Part shown: positions 33,501 through 44,266 of the stretch, piece by piece | Layout of the letters: every line of letters starts with the position of its first letter | Numbering within the stretch: position 1 is the stretch's first letter | DNA from: Zelopaecilomyces penicillatus | Lineage: Eukaryota > Ascomycota > Sordariomycetes > Hypocreales > Pseudodiploosporaceae | Length of the DNA: 64,000 nucleotides | Direction: 5' to 3' | NCBI GenBank assembly: GCA_005765155.1 | Contig: VCCP01000001.1 | Span: 4,216,001 to 4,280,000, forward strand | Position numbers and translations under genes: made by a program | The notes under the pieces: model-generated | Told to the model about the DNA's origin: nothing | Database searches by the model: none | What the model saw: only the letters and a program-made list of their open reading frames with translations

Positions 33501-33814
33501 GGAAAGCCAAAAGGGTGGCGATGGGGGTCTTTCAGGCCTTCAGCAGTCGCGCATCTTTGGGGTGCCTCTCAGTCCAGTATAGGGATGGATTAACGGTCAC
33601 AAGCAGCTAAAGCGACACGTCCGCAGTGACGCCCTCGGCGCGGTGAGCGAGAAAGATTCGGCAGGTTCTGGCGACTTGGTGTGGCTGTGGAAAATGGACA
33701 GGAAAAGGCAAAAGGGAGAAAAGTCGAGGCAGATGAACGACAATGGGCCTGCAAGCTTGTTGGTGAGCTTCGGACGCTACCAAGAATGGAGGAGTGGGCT
33801 GGGCGCTATTACTA

Positions 33815-33848
33815 GGTGTGTGTGTGTGTGGTGGGCTGGCTGGCTGGC
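33815..33848. repeat. TG and GGCT simple repeats
   Basis: A roughly 16-bp TG run followed at once by GGCT units, in the upstream region of the TRP-like gene. Confidence 0.7.
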
Positions 33849-34164
33849 ATGGTACGAGTCTCTATCTTGGTACTCCCCTGGCCATTGGATGAGTGCCAAG
33901 TTGGGCAATGATTACAGGTTCCTACAGGTTCTGCCAGGTGCTGACGACCCTCTAAGGGTGCTAGCCGGGGTGCTGATTGATCAGGGTACTAATGTACCGC
34001 CACCTGCCTGTGCCATGGAATTTTCCATCCTCCTCCAAGTTTCCAAATGCGTACATTTCATCCGCATCACCGCGCACTGCCCATCGCAAGGAGGGCACTT
34101 TTACACGTCGTACTGCGTGCGCACTTGCTAGGGGGGATTGACAGGCACTGCCTCCCCAAAAGCT

Positions 34165-34176
34165 CCCCCCCCCCCC
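34165..34176. repeat. Homopolymer of twelve C
   Basis: A run of twelve C on the plus strand, upstream of the TRP-like gene; the exact length may be affected by sequencing. Confidence 0.7.
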
Positions 34177-36694
34177 ACGGCTACCTATCTCGTTGTCTCG
34201 GCCTCTTGTCTTGTATCGTGTAGTATCGTGCAATCCGTTGGTGAAACCCCGACAGTACCGTTAGTACGTACGTAGTAGTGCAGTAATAATAAGTGTCAAT
34301 ATTAACCTGTATCCGTAACTCGAGTTGTAGTCGAGATCCCGTCCCCCATCTCACCTCAGCGATGGGTTCACTTTCACCAAAACAGGAGGTTTCCCGCTTT
34401 CATACATAGGTAGGTACACACGCCACTGTTGCACGTGAACCAGCCGGCGCAACACGAGCGCGAAGGTTCTCTGTCTTGATGAACAAGGGCGCCAGCAACC
34501 GACGACGGGAGCAACCGAACAAAATGTCTTTTCCAATAATAAAAGAGACAAAAAAAAACAGGGACAAGATTCTGCCACTAAAGGGCGACGCACGCCATTG
34601 TTCAACAACCCTGAAACTAATATTAGATGAACGCTAAGATAAAGATGCGTTACCAACTCTCCAGACAGGTGATGTGATGTTGGGCACACAGGCACAGCGC
34701 CACAGGACAGAAAGCCGCGAGAGGAAAGCAAAAAGAGACAGCAAAAAAAAAGGAGGCGATGACGGATCATGACTTTTCCAATAACAAGCAGGGCTGTGCA
34801 GCGTTGTCGGGCACTTTAAGCTGCAAGCCCACGCCACTGCGCTCCACTGCGGGTACGTGTACATGGGCGACGTTAGCGCGAGCCCTGAAACCACCTGTAG
34901 CATCACTAATAAAATGCGCTGTAGAATACCGGCCTCTCCCAGCTCCGAATTCCCATCAAAAAGTTTGTTCCTGTTCGGTGTCTTGCCACCAACCACCTAG
35001 ATTTAACTTCTTTGGTGTTTTTTTATTTTTATTTTAACAATTCATCTTCCTCGCTGTCGACACACACACAGCCATGGATTGCACGAAGAGCTAAGCCCTG
35101 GTGCACCCTGTCTTTGGTGTGCGCTGTCCACCCGCCCTAAACTTGCGTGTACCTACCTTCTACAGGTTGGTACCTCTTATTACGAGTTGCGCGTTTCTTC
35201 TGGCTCCTTGTGCTGTTCGCCAGCCCAGCCCCCTCCAATAAGCCAAATACGAAGTCGACGCATGCCATTTCCGTTTCTATGTCTATGCGTCTGCATTACC
35301 TCCAAAGTCACCCTTTATTACACCCGAATCCCGTCCATACCAAAACACGGCATGTGTAATAAGCGTACCATGATCAGTCAATGACAACAATGTCCTTGTC
35401 CATGACACTTTTGCGTGGTGATACTACTATAAGCTGGCACTTACATCGGCACAACTCGCTCTGCAACGGCCCTTATCCTTGTTCAGCTGTGTTCAGAAGA
35501 ACCGGGATACCTGTCCAGGTTTAGTTGCTGTAGACACCACCTCCACCACTATATTCACCACCACCACCATTACCACCCATTACCAGCGCTGTGGGCAGAC
35601 AACGAGTCTTTCCATGACTGAGCCGTTTCCGTCACACGGCATTGACTACATGCACGAGTACAGGCATTAAAGTCGTTTGTGGAGACTCTCCGTCCAGTGC
35701 AGCAAAACGTGTCGGCCCAAACCCGGCCAAGCCCACCATCTCGAGTGTCGCGCAGTGATTGGCACTGATTATTACCGACTTGAACCACTGGGAGAGCACC
35801 CAGCATTCAATACGATGCTCTACAGCAGTTAGCGTCTGCAGAGCGCCCCCCTGCCAACTCAACAGCCTGGTGGCCGGTCCGCTTTCAGCCCGCCAAACCG
35901 CACCCGATCGCCCGTCTATTTTCAGACCCCCCTTCCCCCAAGCCCTCTGTGGAACGAGTACGAGCAACCACCAGGCTACCAGGTTTTCAGCAAGGGGTGC
36001 CCATGACGCTGATATCAAGTGCTGTATCTCTTGGGCAACGAGACGTGCATACCTTCGGAAGGCATCCCTTGCATTGGTTGTTCATGCAAAGCTTTGGCTT
36101 GGTGCATCTCACCACCCACATGTACCGAGTCCCAAGCGTCCGTATCTTGATGCTCCACCGCCGTTACCCTGCCCGATGATCGATCCCGGATTCCCAACCG
36201 TGTCTTGGACAAGTCTCTACCCAGTCTCCAGCGGAGAGCATTTTGCCGGATCGTTAAAGTCCCGGCATATCTTATCAAACGCGGTACGAAAGTTCTTTCC
36301 GTATCTTCCAACCCTTTCCAGAAGCATTCCTCAAGATCGTCACCAAAATTCCTCATCTGAGCACCCACAGCATCAACTACCCTGCATGTGAAGAAGTACC
36401 GAACATTGCTCAACTACTGCAACGCATATCAAGCCCATACCTATTCAAATAAACGTCGTAGCTAAGATGTATGAAAATTTTACGCAGGTCTATATTAGGG
36501 TATTTGTAAAGAGCCATTGATTATTTGATTCTCGGTAAGTCTGAGCCACAATTGTCACCAACTTGAATGGCAAGAATGTCCGCAAAGCTGTAAACCTGAA
36601 GCTTGTTAGAGAGACACATTTGGGAGCTGAACTCTGCTGTGCCTCATGCTCCTCCTTCCTAATTGATTCCTTGGAACCCGACGCAGAATCTACT

Positions 36695-39570
36695 TCAACA
36701 AGCCCCCTTACCCTTTGCGCCCGCTATCAAACAATACTCAACATGAACTTCTTCAGCACTTGACTTGGCCCATATTTCAACAATCCTTCGCAAACGAGAT
36801 TCCATACACCGGGCTTCACCCATCTTAGTAAAAGGAAGTCCGTGTCCAAGGGAACCAGTTATCAGGTAAGGCTCCCAACGGGCAAATTGACAGGACTTTT
36901 GTTTGATGTCGAGATGACGAACTTTTAGATTTTGCGACGTATTGACCACTTCCATGTCAGAAGGGATTATTTCAAGCGGCAATCTGTGCGATGACAATCT
37001 TCTTGGTCGCCCATGGATTGCTCGCGATCGCTTTCTGGCAATGAGATATCTACGTGGATCTTCAGTATTGATCTTTGAACCATGACTTGGTACGGGGAAG
37101 TCAACATGATTAAAGCCTAACTGCGAGGACTCATCGATTAAACCGCCCTCTTGTTCATTCCCATTTAACGGCGTAACCTGAGGACGAGGAGTGCTCAGCG
37201 AACGTGTGGATGACACACAAAAAGGGTGCATAGTGTGTGCCCTTGGTGAGGCATTCAAGGCGTCTCTTTGAGTAAACGCACCATCGACTCCACAATTTAA
37301 ACCGCTCTCATCTTGGAACAGCTAGTCCCATGCTTGATTAGGCATTTTTGAGTGAAAGTTTCGAGTGGTTTGCAATTGCGGAAACCCCAATAACGGGTCC
37401 CGTTCATCGGTTTCAACATCAGTCTCGTGCTGGTTGGGACTCTTATGTAATGCCTTTGCTATGGACATTCTACTTTGCCAGAGTCCTACACCTCTGCTTC
37501 CACTTATATTTGAAGGTCGGGCCGATGCTTGTGCTTGTGACGCGTTTGCCATGCTGTCTCTACCGTTCCGATGATACACGAATGGGGGATTGGCGTTCCT
37601 ATTCTGATGTCTTGGATCGGAGGAAGGCGGAGTTTGTAAAGCAGATATTCGGTTTGCGCCTCGAGGAGTAACCTGGTTTCTCTGATGTCCTGAACGTAGG
37701 GGTGGGCTATCATAAGGAGATATATAGCTTCGACCAGTGGTCTCATGTACTAGACTGTGCGTTGCAACGTGCTGTGCTGGCGCCACCAGCTCTTGGGTAG
37801 CTCTCTGTCTCACATCCCGAGATGCTTGAGTCTGGAGCTCGCCACCTGATACTTCTGCATCGGAATCTGAAATCTCTTGAAGCTGATTTAGCATGGAATC
37901 AGTTAACTCCAGAAGTGGACGCCTGTCTGAGCCTTTGCTGAACCCCTTGCTTTCAGAATCATGAAGGTCAGCTGATAGAAATTTTGACGTAGATTGAGTT
38001 GCCGTATTATCCTCCAAAATGTGAAATCTGTCATTTTTTTCTGGCTGAAGATAGTGTCGAATATCTGCACCATAGGTCGAGTCCATTATTATAGGACGAA
38101 TTTTGGGATTATGTATGGGTGTAAGATGTGGTTGAAGAGGGGGGACTTGAACTTCAAGAGTCTCGCTAATGCTCATTTCATCAGTTTCGTTACTAAATGT
38201 ACGGGACATGTCGACTTTATTCACGGTTCGCATTTTGGCTGTTTTCAAAAGAGGCTGCGAAGACTGACGGTCGTTCTCTCGGCTCCCCATTTCTGACGCA
38301 ACTATTGAGCTCGAACGTGGTAGCCCTTCAGGCCCATCTAGCGCTATTAAGTGGCCGAGTGGAACAAGACCCGAAGTGCTTTGCCCTTCGAGTCTCTGAG
38401 GCATATCCCTGAAGCTTAAGCCTTGACTAATGATTATATCATTGCTAGTCATGCATGGAGAGTCACGATGTTCAATGGCCCGAGGCTCCATAATATGGTC
38501 GACTTTGAAAATATTTTGCGCTGAGTATGCCTTTGCGCAAAGACCCTCAACATGTTCGAGTAAAGCTCTTTCATCGGCGAATAGCACCTCATCCTTCAAT
38601 GGCGTTACATTTGAATCATAGAGGTTAGCAGGGCAACGGACTTCTAGTTGTATGAAGAGACTGGTTAACGACCTCCTGGCCTCATTGGCAGAGCTGCGTG
38701 ACAGATATGACTTGATGATACTGGCCTTGAATTGACACTTATATAAACACCCTTTCCATGAACTGCTCCCGTATCATACACAGGTTTAGGAATAATCCCG
38801 CTTATTGCTAAATGTGTGGGTAGAGTTTCTTTGCCTTGCGATGGCAGAGACTGAGCAGGCCTCGGGTAATGAGAGATCTCAATGCAATTCTTTGCCAAAT
38901 TCTTCCCAAAGATTTGACTGACTGTCCCATATGTTGTGGAGGGATGTGTCGGACTATAAGTCCAAGTACGAGCAGGATCACCGTATATTTTCAGAGTCAG
39001 CTTGAGGTTGGGCCGTGCTAAAGCGTGGGCTTTCAGAAGATCCTTGATTGACAATATGTATTTTTTCTTATTTCTAGATGCGAATTGTTTTCTTGCCGGA
39101 AAGTTTTCAAATAACTTCAAGGCCTGGACTGTCGTTCCGGTGGGTGCCGATACTGGCTGTCTAATATCAACACCGCCGCTGCCAAATTTCAACTGTATCC
39201 GGGTCGCCACGGGGTCAGCAGCTGTTCGTGTTGTTATGGCGACTTCTGCAAATGAGTTGATGCTGGCGAGCGCTTCGCCCCGAAACCCCAAATCTTCACT
39301 AAATCTTGTCTGCAACTCCTCAAAACTCTTCAGCTTACTAGTATGAGCACGTCGGCCGAGTGCATCAAAATCCTCGAAGCTGATGCCATGACCGTCATCC
39401 TTGACTGTGATCCTCTCAAGCGTATCTGGGGATATCGAAACTTCAATTGAAGTTGCCCGGGCATCAATGGCGTTATCCAAGAGCTCCTTCACCAAATCAT
39501 AAGGGCTCCTAATGGAAATAGCAGATCCCAGAAGTTGAACACTGGATTGAGGCAACGCAGATATAGCCAT
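36695..39570 (-). pseudogene. MutL homologue (MLH2/PMS type), probably inactivated
   Basis: The N-terminal frame (from ATG 39570) is a clear MutL GHKL ATPase: K-E-L-L-D-N-A-I-D-A (motif I), D-D-G-H-G-I-S (II), G-F-R-G-E-A-L-A-S (III) and G-T-T-V-x-x-L-F-E-N-F-P-A-R-K-Q (IV). After V-N-S-R-P-V-S-S (about 38715) this frame soon stops. The family-like continuation (K-S-Y-L-S-R-S-S, then L-E-V-R-C-P-A, D-S-N-V-T-P-L-K-D-E-V-L-F) is in another frame, and no intron of normal size with fitting phase restores it. Downstream, a TAG at 37322-37324 interrupts the frame right after A-W-D, yet the same frame continues open to a MutL-like C-terminus (R-R-I-V-E-I-W) and TGA at 36695. No D-Q-H-A metal-site motif is seen, as in Mlh2-type proteins. 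Mlh2 partners Mlh1 and limits gene conversion in yeast. A sequencing error or an unusual intron remains possible. Confidence 0.72.
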
Positions 39571-40151
39571 GCTTGGCTAATAAAAATATTAGTTTCGGCA
39601 CTAAAATTCGAAGCATGCGTAGTTAACGAGATCAAAGATGACGATTAAATGAGTGGCCGAATGGCTGTAAATGATAGTTTTACCCGCCAGCATCAGTTAT
39701 TTAAACGGAAGAAGAGAAGTAATGATTCACTTTCTCAAGATTTGTGTGCGAAATTTAGTGGGAAAAAAGAGGGAAAAACAGAAGAGAGAAGAAGGAACAA
39801 ACCCATTCTCACCATGACTGCCAAAACAAGGCGCCTTAACAGGGGTGCCACTTGGTGGAGGAAGGAGCTGCTCACGATCTACATGTCCCTGCACAAGGGC
39901 AGCAAGTGACGTTTGTATCCTCCAAGTACAGTACGTACCCCGCCATTCCAACGGGTATCCGCCCCGCAACATATGCTTCAGCTTTGACTGCAAACTTGGC
40001 AACACCACCTCATGAGGTAAACCATCACTCTGATATACTTATTTATTCCGAGCCTCTGACACCTATTTCCAAAGAAACTCACCGGATATCAAAGCTTTAT
40101 AACCTGTCATAACCCGTAGTTTCTCGCCTCGCCTCGCCTCACCCATAAACA
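39571..40151. promoter_or_regulatory. Divergent promoter between the MutL-type gene and RIB4
   Basis: A 581-bp spacer. An ATG frame at 39649-39909 is Lys/Arg-rich with no domain and is treated as chance. No operator or riboswitch was recognised. Confidence 0.5.
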
Positions 40152-40839
40152 ATGTCTCTCAAGGGCCCGACCCCCGAGCAGCACGACGGCTCTGGCTTGC
40201 GCATCGGCATCGTCCACGCTCGCTGGAACTCTACCATAATCGAGCCCCTTGTTGCCGGCGCAAAGGGCAAGCTGCTCGCCTGTGGTGTCAAGGAGTCCAA
40301 CATCGTCATCCAATCTTGTCCTGGCGCATGGGAACTACCCATCGCTGTTCAACGGTGCGCATTGGCATCCTTTCTAGCCCACTCCCTCTTAAACCAAATT
40401 GTCTTTTGCTGACCTTTGGGCCTTCTACTCGTTTGTATTGCGCAGGCTATTTTCCGCGGCTCAAGTTCAGTCGACTTCTACTAGCGGCCCGTCTGCTACC
40501 GACCTTCTAGCATCGTCTACAACCGACCTGACGTCTCTTCCCGGCGGTGCCGCATCTGGTGCATTTGATGCCATCATCGCAATCGGTGTCCTTATCAAGG
40601 GGGAGACTATGCATTTTGAGTACATCGCCGACGCTGCTTGCCACGGCCTGATGCGTGTTCAGCTCGACACTGGTATCCCTGTTGTTTTAGGTGTTCTGAC
40701 CGTTCTCAATGACGAGCAGGCCAAGGCTCGCGCTGGTGTGGATGGCAAGGGCCATAACCATGGTGAGGATTGGGGTCTAGCAGCCGTGGAGATGGGCGTA
40801 AAGCGGAATGAGTGGGCAACTGGGAAAATCCAGGGCTAG
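40152..40839 (+). CDS. RIB4: 6,7-dimethyl-8-ribityllumazine synthase
   Basis: A 198-residue enzyme in two exons (40152-40354 and 40446-40839) with a 91-nt GT-AG intron. It condenses 5-amino-6-ribitylamino-uracil with 3,4-dihydroxy-2-butanone 4-phosphate, the penultimate step of riboflavin synthesis. Conserved blocks: R-I-G-I-V-H-A-R-W-N near the N-terminus, P-G-A-W-E-L-P-I-A (substrate loop), A-I-G-V-L-I-K-G-E-T-M-H-F-E-Y-I with the catalytic-region His, and V-L-G-V-L-T-V-L-N-D-E-Q-A. A Ser/Thr-rich insertion after the exon junction (Q-S-T-S-T-S-G-P-S-A-T) is typical of fungal enzymes and absent in bacterial ones. It is divergent from the broken MutL gene; no functional link is seen. Confidence 0.95.
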
Positions 40840-41339
40840 TATCAAGTTCAACAGAACATCAACATAACTCGAGGAAGACGGATATCGGCGTTCATTTTCA
40901 TTCGGCTTAAAGAAAGGGGAACTGGCTGGGAACTGAGGTTTTGAATAGGGATAAAAATATAGAATCAAGCTCGCTCATTTACACCCTTTAAACTACTTGT
41001 ATGTTGTCGCAAGATACAAAAGTGGGCATCACGAAATGAGAAGAAGTGCTAGTGAAGGTCACCATCCAATTATTCAATTACGGCGTAGAGCCATGTCTAT
41101 CATGTGCGACGCGAAACCGTCCTATTCGTGGTTCCCTCGCCTACCACTCCGACGCCTACATCGCCACATATCTAAAGGTAGCATACGATAGAATTATTGT
41201 TATGGTGTTTCGGCCACCAGGATATCCAAATATGAGCAACAAAATAAAAACTGTGCTTCCAAACCAAACCATCTCCTTCATGCCAAGAATAAAGAAAGAG
41301 AAAAGAGGCAATAATTACGCATCATGTCATTTTTTCAGT
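40840..41339. other. Convergent intergenic region
   Basis: 500 bp between RIB4 and the 3' end of the large low-complexity gene. No gene was recognised. Confidence 0.55.
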
Positions 41340-44266
41340 TCACTGTCCCACTGACCCTTTCCTGCTCCGCCACAGAGACCTCTTCTTTTCTCTCTTGGCC
41401 TTCATAGCTTCCCATCCTTCCTCATCATCATCATCTGAAGGGGATGCGGACTTGTTCATGATATTCATCGAGGACTTGTTCCTAGTGTGTTCGCCCATGC
41501 CTACACCCATGCTAGGGAAAGCTCCAGACAACGAGTTTGCTCGCATATGGTCAATGGCTGGGCCTGCAGCTGCTTGGGAAACGGGTCGGTAACGGTTTGG
41601 CAGACCGACGTTGCTTCGTTCGGACGGCGCCATCGACGGCGCGTATCCACCACCACCACCACCCATGATTGAACCAGCATATCCTGCTTGAGGCACCATT
41701 GGCGCGGAGGGAGGTTGCACCATGCTCATAGTCCTCATGCCATAGTCCATGCGTCGAGGTTCCATCATTGGGTCGCCCACTACAGAATGGCGAGAAGAGA
41801 GATCACCCATTGACTGATTGCCATGAAGGCCATTGTATGGCTGTTGGGGAGGCACAGCGCCGCCATTTTGGCTTGCGGCCATCATCTGCATGAATTGCAT
41901 CTGCATTTGCATGAACTGTGACATCTGCTGCGTCATCTGAAGTTGAGCCTGGTCTCCAATCGAGAGCATTGGGGGTTGCATCTGCTGCATTTGCTGCATC
42001 TGCTGCATCATATGTGAAGGCATCTGTGGCATTCCGGGCATCATCTGAGGTCCAGAACCGGGGGCTGGCATTCCGCCGCCCATTCCTAACTGACCCTGGT
42101 TGTTGTACATCATATGAGAAGGAATTCCGCTAGTGTGGTCAAATCCTAGCTGATTATTCTTGTTGGCAAGGAGCCTTGAGCTATCGATGCTTGGACTTCC
42201 GCGGCGCAAAGCTCTCGATCGCTCCTCATTCGCAATCACACCTACAAGCCCACCTGGGGGTAGTGGTGAAGGGGGCTTGGGTGCATGCGCGTCACCGAAG
42301 TGAAGCGACTCTCTCAGTGCAGGCTTGGCGATTCCAGCACCGACGAAGGGGTCCTGGGGCAGGTTACGTGCGAATGCCGGAAGGGTTGAATGACGCCGAC
42401 TACCAGCAGCAGACTCGCCCATGACGGAGGTGGGGCGGTTGGGCATTAGGTGAACGGAGGACCGCATATTCGGATTTGATTCCATAGAGCTGAGACGAGT
42501 AGGTGGCCGGTTCTTCGCCGGAAATCCATGGGCTTGGAGGATGGCTAATGGAATTTCCTCATCTTCATCTTCATCCGACGCGCCCGCAGGCAAGCTAGGG
42601 GACGACGACTTCATCTGGCTGAGTTGTGGTGCGCTTAAAGATGACGGGAGTCCTGGTCGATTGGACTGGGGCATATTAGGAGTAGCAGGTTCTCCTGTGA
42701 CCTTCATCATCTGCTGTCTGTAGACTGCCATATGAGCCTCCTGCTTCCGTCGCTGCTTAGCTTGTTGCTTTGACTTTTCGGCTTCATCCTCGTCATCCTC
42801 GTAATTGATTTCATCCTCATCGTACTCCTCCTCTTTGGCTACCATCTTATTGATCTGCTCGTTTGAGCCTTGGCGTTCCTTGTCTTCGCGATATTTTTCG
42901 AATTGGGCTGGAGTCATCACTTTGGTCTGAGGTGGTGGATTCGGCACTCGAGGAGTCACGTATCTTTGGGTTGATCTTGGGAATCGAGACGTACTACCCT
43001 CGAAAAGGTTGTCTTCCTTCTCCTTGGGGGTCTTTGTAGAGTAGGATGCAACCTTGTTTCTGGGAATTACCGTGAAGCTTTCCTCTTCCCTTCTGATCCT
43101 CGCTTGATGTGAGTTGATGGGGTAGTCGTTGGGACCTGATAGCATTTTTAGTGCAGTGAAGGTGTCCTGCAGCAACTGCGACTCCTCATCTTCTTTGATG
43201 TCTGATGGTCGGGTCGAAGACACATATGCCGACGGCGATTGGTGACGAGGAACAGGAGGTGGGCGATCATAGGTGGGGGATGTGGGATTGGAGGCATACA
43301 TATCACCTCCAGAGTTGGAGCCATTCCAAGGGCTAAGGAGCGGATCGGTTGATAATAGGACGTCTGGACTGCGTGGTGACGACGGCCCGTGTCGATTTCC
43401 AGTTAAAGTTCTTGGCGCGGCCTGACCTTCGTTCTTCAGCGTGACTGTGCTTGCTCGCTTGTCGAAACTATTGAACATGGAGCCAAAATCTCCCCCCAAG
43501 TCCAAGCCGCTATTGGCAGTGCCAGTTTTGATTGGGGTTGCTGTACTTGCTGTTGAGGCAGTCATGCCTCTTGATCGCTCGCCATCCGCTGGCTCATTTT
43601 GTAGAGTCAAAACTGGTGGCAGGTCAGGGATGGGATCCTCCATAGGAGGAGGTACAGAATGCTTCTTCTGTCCTCCAAAGGAGAATGTGCGGCCGGCTCG
43701 GTCCAAGAATTTTGATCCCATGGACCTGTTGGAAGAACCACGTCCGGGAACCTCTGGGAGAGGATGGTTCTTGGAGCCATTCCGGTTTTCATCTCCATGA
43801 ACACCGTTGAAATCGGCCGACGATGGAGCCGTGGACGCGTTGCTATGCCGTGACGAGTTATCGGTGGATGTAGCTTGTGTTGTATTCGAAAGGCCACTGC
43901 CCCTTGCACTTAGTTAGTGTGATGATGCGAGGGGACAGAATGTGCAACAATCAAATGAGAACTTGCAATACCAAGGTGGTACTACTTGATAATAGTGTCT
44001 AATTCCGGGTGGTACGTATAGAGGAAGACTCACCGATTGCCCTTAAGATCAGCAAACATGTTGTCGTCAACGTGAAAGTCGGGTTTGGGAAGCAGTGCGG
44101 TAGAAGCTCTCGCCATTCTCGCACCACCATCAAATGATCTCACGTTACTATAGTCTGGTCGCTCAAGTACCCGAAATGATGATTGTCCTGGAGGAGCTAT
44201 CTCAACATTGTCTAGCTCATCTGCGGTTGACTTCCGCTTGGAAAATGCGACAGAAAACCTAGGCAT
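41340..44266 (-). CDS. Large low-complexity fungal protein of unknown function
   Basis: About 929 residues in two exons (44266-44034 and 43896-41340) around a 137-nt intron; the acceptor is the CAG that keeps the frame. The start at 44266 gives M-P-R-F-S, and upstream extension has no ATG. The protein is hydrophilic and mostly disordered. It is Ser/Pro-rich in the first half and has a very acidic stretch near the middle (E-E-E-Y-D-E-D-E-I-N-Y-E-D-D-E-D-E) next to a Lys/Arg/Gln-rich helix. A Met/Gln-rich region follows (repeated M-Q-Q and M-Q-M-Q-F-M), then a Gly run and a basic tail with D-D-D-D-E-E-G-W-E before it. No catalytic or membrane domain is seen. I do not recognise a named family. 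The Met/Gln part resembles prion-like or condensate-forming segments. Confidence 0.8.

Larger units (their letters stand above)
33501..36694. other. Long intergenic region between the TRP-like gene and the MutL-type gene
   Basis: About 3.2 kb without a recognised gene. The longest open frame (35759-36391) begins at TTG, is Pro/Ser/His-rich and shows no domain, so I do not call it. The stretch has a TG run (33815-33830), GGCT repeats after it, a run of twelve C (34165-34176) and pyrimidine-rich tracts. It must include the promoter and leader of the TRP-like gene. Confidence 0.55.

Noticed and set aside
33643..34131. 162-codon open frame upstream of the TRP-like gene
   Set aside because: It crosses the TG and GGCT simple repeats, has erratic composition and shows no known motif.
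35759..36391. 210-codon open frame
   Set aside because: It begins at TTG, is Pro/Ser/His-rich with no domain, and overlaps another open frame on the opposite strand.
37322..37324. The MutL TAG as a programmed read-through site
   Set aside because: The context is TAG-CTG, not the TGA-CTA type known for fungal read-through, and a second frame lesion lies upstream.
38640..38740. A normal intron explaining the MutL frame change
   Set aside because: The donor/acceptor pairs I could place either leave the wrong phase or make an intron of about 28-40 nt, shorter than any other in this window.
39649..39909. 86-codon Lys/Arg-rich ATG frame between the MutL-type gene and RIB4
   Set aside because: It fills a divergent promoter, has low-complexity A-rich sequence and no domain.
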